Shown piece after piece: positions 6,811-7,076 of a stretch of DNA of 7,076 bases. The position numbers were made by a program, and so were the translations under genes. Origin of the DNA: Clostridia bacterium (GTDB lineage: Bacteria; Bacillota_A; Clostridia; Christensenellales; Aristaeellaceae). Positions within the stretch are counted from its first letter, which is position 1. The number at the start of each line of letters is the position of its first letter. Where the stretch lies: contig JAFQEB010000017.1 in NCBI GenBank assembly GCA_017399225.1, forward strand, positions 1 through 7,076, written 5' to 3'. Under the pieces are notes generated by a model, which had not been told where the DNA came from, ran no database searches, and saw only the letters and a program-made list of their open reading frames with translations.

Positions 6811-6816
6811 ATTCGA
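6798..6816. promoter_or_regulatory. Dyad TCGAATT-N5-AATTCGA, candidate operator
   Basis: A perfect 7-bp inverted repeat (arms 6798-6804 and 6810-6816, spacer 6805-6809) covers the putative malT -35. The arm extended by two bases, TGTCGAATT (6796-6804), is the exact inverse of AATTCGACA at 6901-6909 in the regulator's promoter spacer. Placement over both promoters fits a repressor operator pair. The odd-length, AT-rich centre is not the usual central-CG LacI operator, so the bound protein is uncertain. Confidence 0.5.
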
Positions 6817-6850
6817 AAGGACGAAAACGATGTAAATTTGTGAAACACTG

Positions 6851-6878
6851 TGCAAAATTTACGCAAATCGCCGTGCAA
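6851..6878 (+). repeat. Short TGCAA-type repeat cluster upstream of the regulator promoter
   Basis: TGCAA (6851-6855), CGCAA (6862-6866) and TGCAA (6874-6878) follow one another at 11 and 12 bp, ending 16 bp before the regulator's -35. They have the same sense relative to the regulator gene as the malT array has relative to malT. It is a looser version of that array and may be chance enrichment in AT-rich DNA, but the shared motif and spacing argue for the same binding protein. Confidence 0.45.
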
Positions 6879-6894
6879 TTCCTTGAAAACACAT

Positions 6895-6923
6895 TTGACA
6901 AATTCGACATCTTTCGCTACAAT
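6895..6923 (+). promoter_or_regulatory. Sigma-A promoter of the LacI-family regulator
   Basis: A perfect -35 hexamer TTGACA (6895-6900) is followed after exactly 17 nt by TACAAT (6918-6923), one mismatch from the consensus -10. Transcription should start near 6930, giving a leader of about 40 nt that includes the AAGGAG ribosome binding site at 6956-6961. The spacer contains AATTCGACA (6901-6909), a half-site also found at the malT promoter, which suggests autoregulation. Confidence 0.85.
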
Positions 6924-6968
6924 ATGTCCCAGAACGCACAAGTACAGCTTTAACCAAGGAGAATCAGC

Positions 6969-7076
6969 ATGGCAGTAACGATCAAGGATGTTGCAGCGCT
7001 TGCAGGCGTTTCGCCGTCAACTGTTTCACGCGTATGCAACGACAATCCATCTATCAGCAAGGAGACACGCGACAGG
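6969..7076 (+). CDS. LacI-family transcriptional regulator, N-terminal part (probable MalR-like repressor)
   Basis: Only the first 36 codons lie in the window; the reading frame is open at the edge. They form the LacI-type helix-turn-helix: TIKDVAALAGVSPSTVSRV (residues 4-22), followed by CNDNPSISKETRDR, with the usual positions for the two helices and the start of the third. AAGGAG (6956-6961) lies 7 nt before the ATG, fixing the start. The recognition helix with VSPSTVSRV resembles streptococcal MalR regulators, but the effector-binding domain is not seen, so ligand and name are inference. It is transcribed away from the PTS operon and shares a 285-bp intergenic region with it, the usual arrangement for a local repressor controlling a sugar operon and often itself. 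Codon use looks less GC-biased than in the operon, though the sample is too short to weigh. Confidence 0.93.
   Translation, partial: MAVTIKDVAALAGVSPSTVSRVCNDNPSISKETRDR

Larger units (their letters stand above)
6684..6968. other. Divergent AT-rich intergenic region
   Basis: The 285 bp between the malT and regulator start codons are clearly AT-rich against the GC-rich genes on one side. The region contains both promoters, the repeat arrays, the dyad and the cre-like site listed separately. Nothing resembling a tRNA, a known riboswitch class or a convincing small ORF is seen in it. Confidence 0.8.

Noticed and set aside
6559..6855. 98-codon minus-strand frame overlapping the malT start
   Set aside because: It uses a TTG start without a ribosome binding site and runs out of frame through the conserved EIIA coding sequence.
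6714..6941. 75-codon minus-strand frame across the intergenic region
   Set aside because: It starts at TTG with no ribosome binding site, covers both promoters and the repeat array, and has no recognisable features.

Overview
The window holds one coherent locus: a five-gene operon on the minus strand for PTS-dependent maltose (or glucose-type sugar) uptake, and the start of a divergent LacI-family regulator on the plus strand. Strong GGAGG-type ribosome binding sites, the A-C-B PTS permease, and a MapP-like phosphatase beside it point to a Bacillota genome. The GC-rich coding DNA fits a higher-GC Clostridia lineage, for example Oscillospirales. This placement is an inference; no rRNA or other marker is present.

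Layout in the direction of operon transcription, from high to low coordinates: (1) 6683-4494, PTS EIIA-EIIC-EIIB permease; (2) 4436-3516, an endonuclease/exonuclease/phosphatase-fold enzyme, most likely maltose-6'-phosphate phosphatase (MapP); (3) 3519-1969, 4-alpha-glucanotransferase MalQ, whose start overlaps the mapP stop; (4) 1953-1693, HPr; (5) 1662-10, enzyme I. Gaps are 57 nt, a 4-nt overlap, 15 nt and 30 nt, so co-transcription is likely. Starting at 6969, the plus strand carries the first 36 codons of a LacI-family repressor with a TTGACA-17-TACAAT promoter.

Proposed working: enzyme I takes phosphate from PEP and passes it to HPr, then to EIIA, then to EIIB. EIIC imports maltose as maltose-6'-phosphate. 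MapP removes the phosphate, and MalQ disproportionates the free maltose to glucose and longer maltodextrins. The operon thus carries the whole phosphorelay, the permease, the step that joins the PTS to the phosphate-free maltose route, and the first step of that route. Glucokinase and maltodextrin phosphorylase are not in the window.

The 285-bp divergent intergenic region (6684-6968) is AT-rich and dense with signals. It has a tandem 11-bp-phased TGCAA array in front of malT, a looser TGCAA cluster in the same transcriptional sense in front of the regulator promoter, a TCGAATT-N5-AATTCGA dyad on the putative malT -35 with a third copy of its half-site inside the regulator promoter, and a cre-like/MalR-like site next to the malT ribosome binding site. 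The 57-nt gap between malT and mapP carries two adjacent GC-rich hairpins. The HPr has its catalytic His15 but appears to have Gln at the position of the regulatory Ser46.
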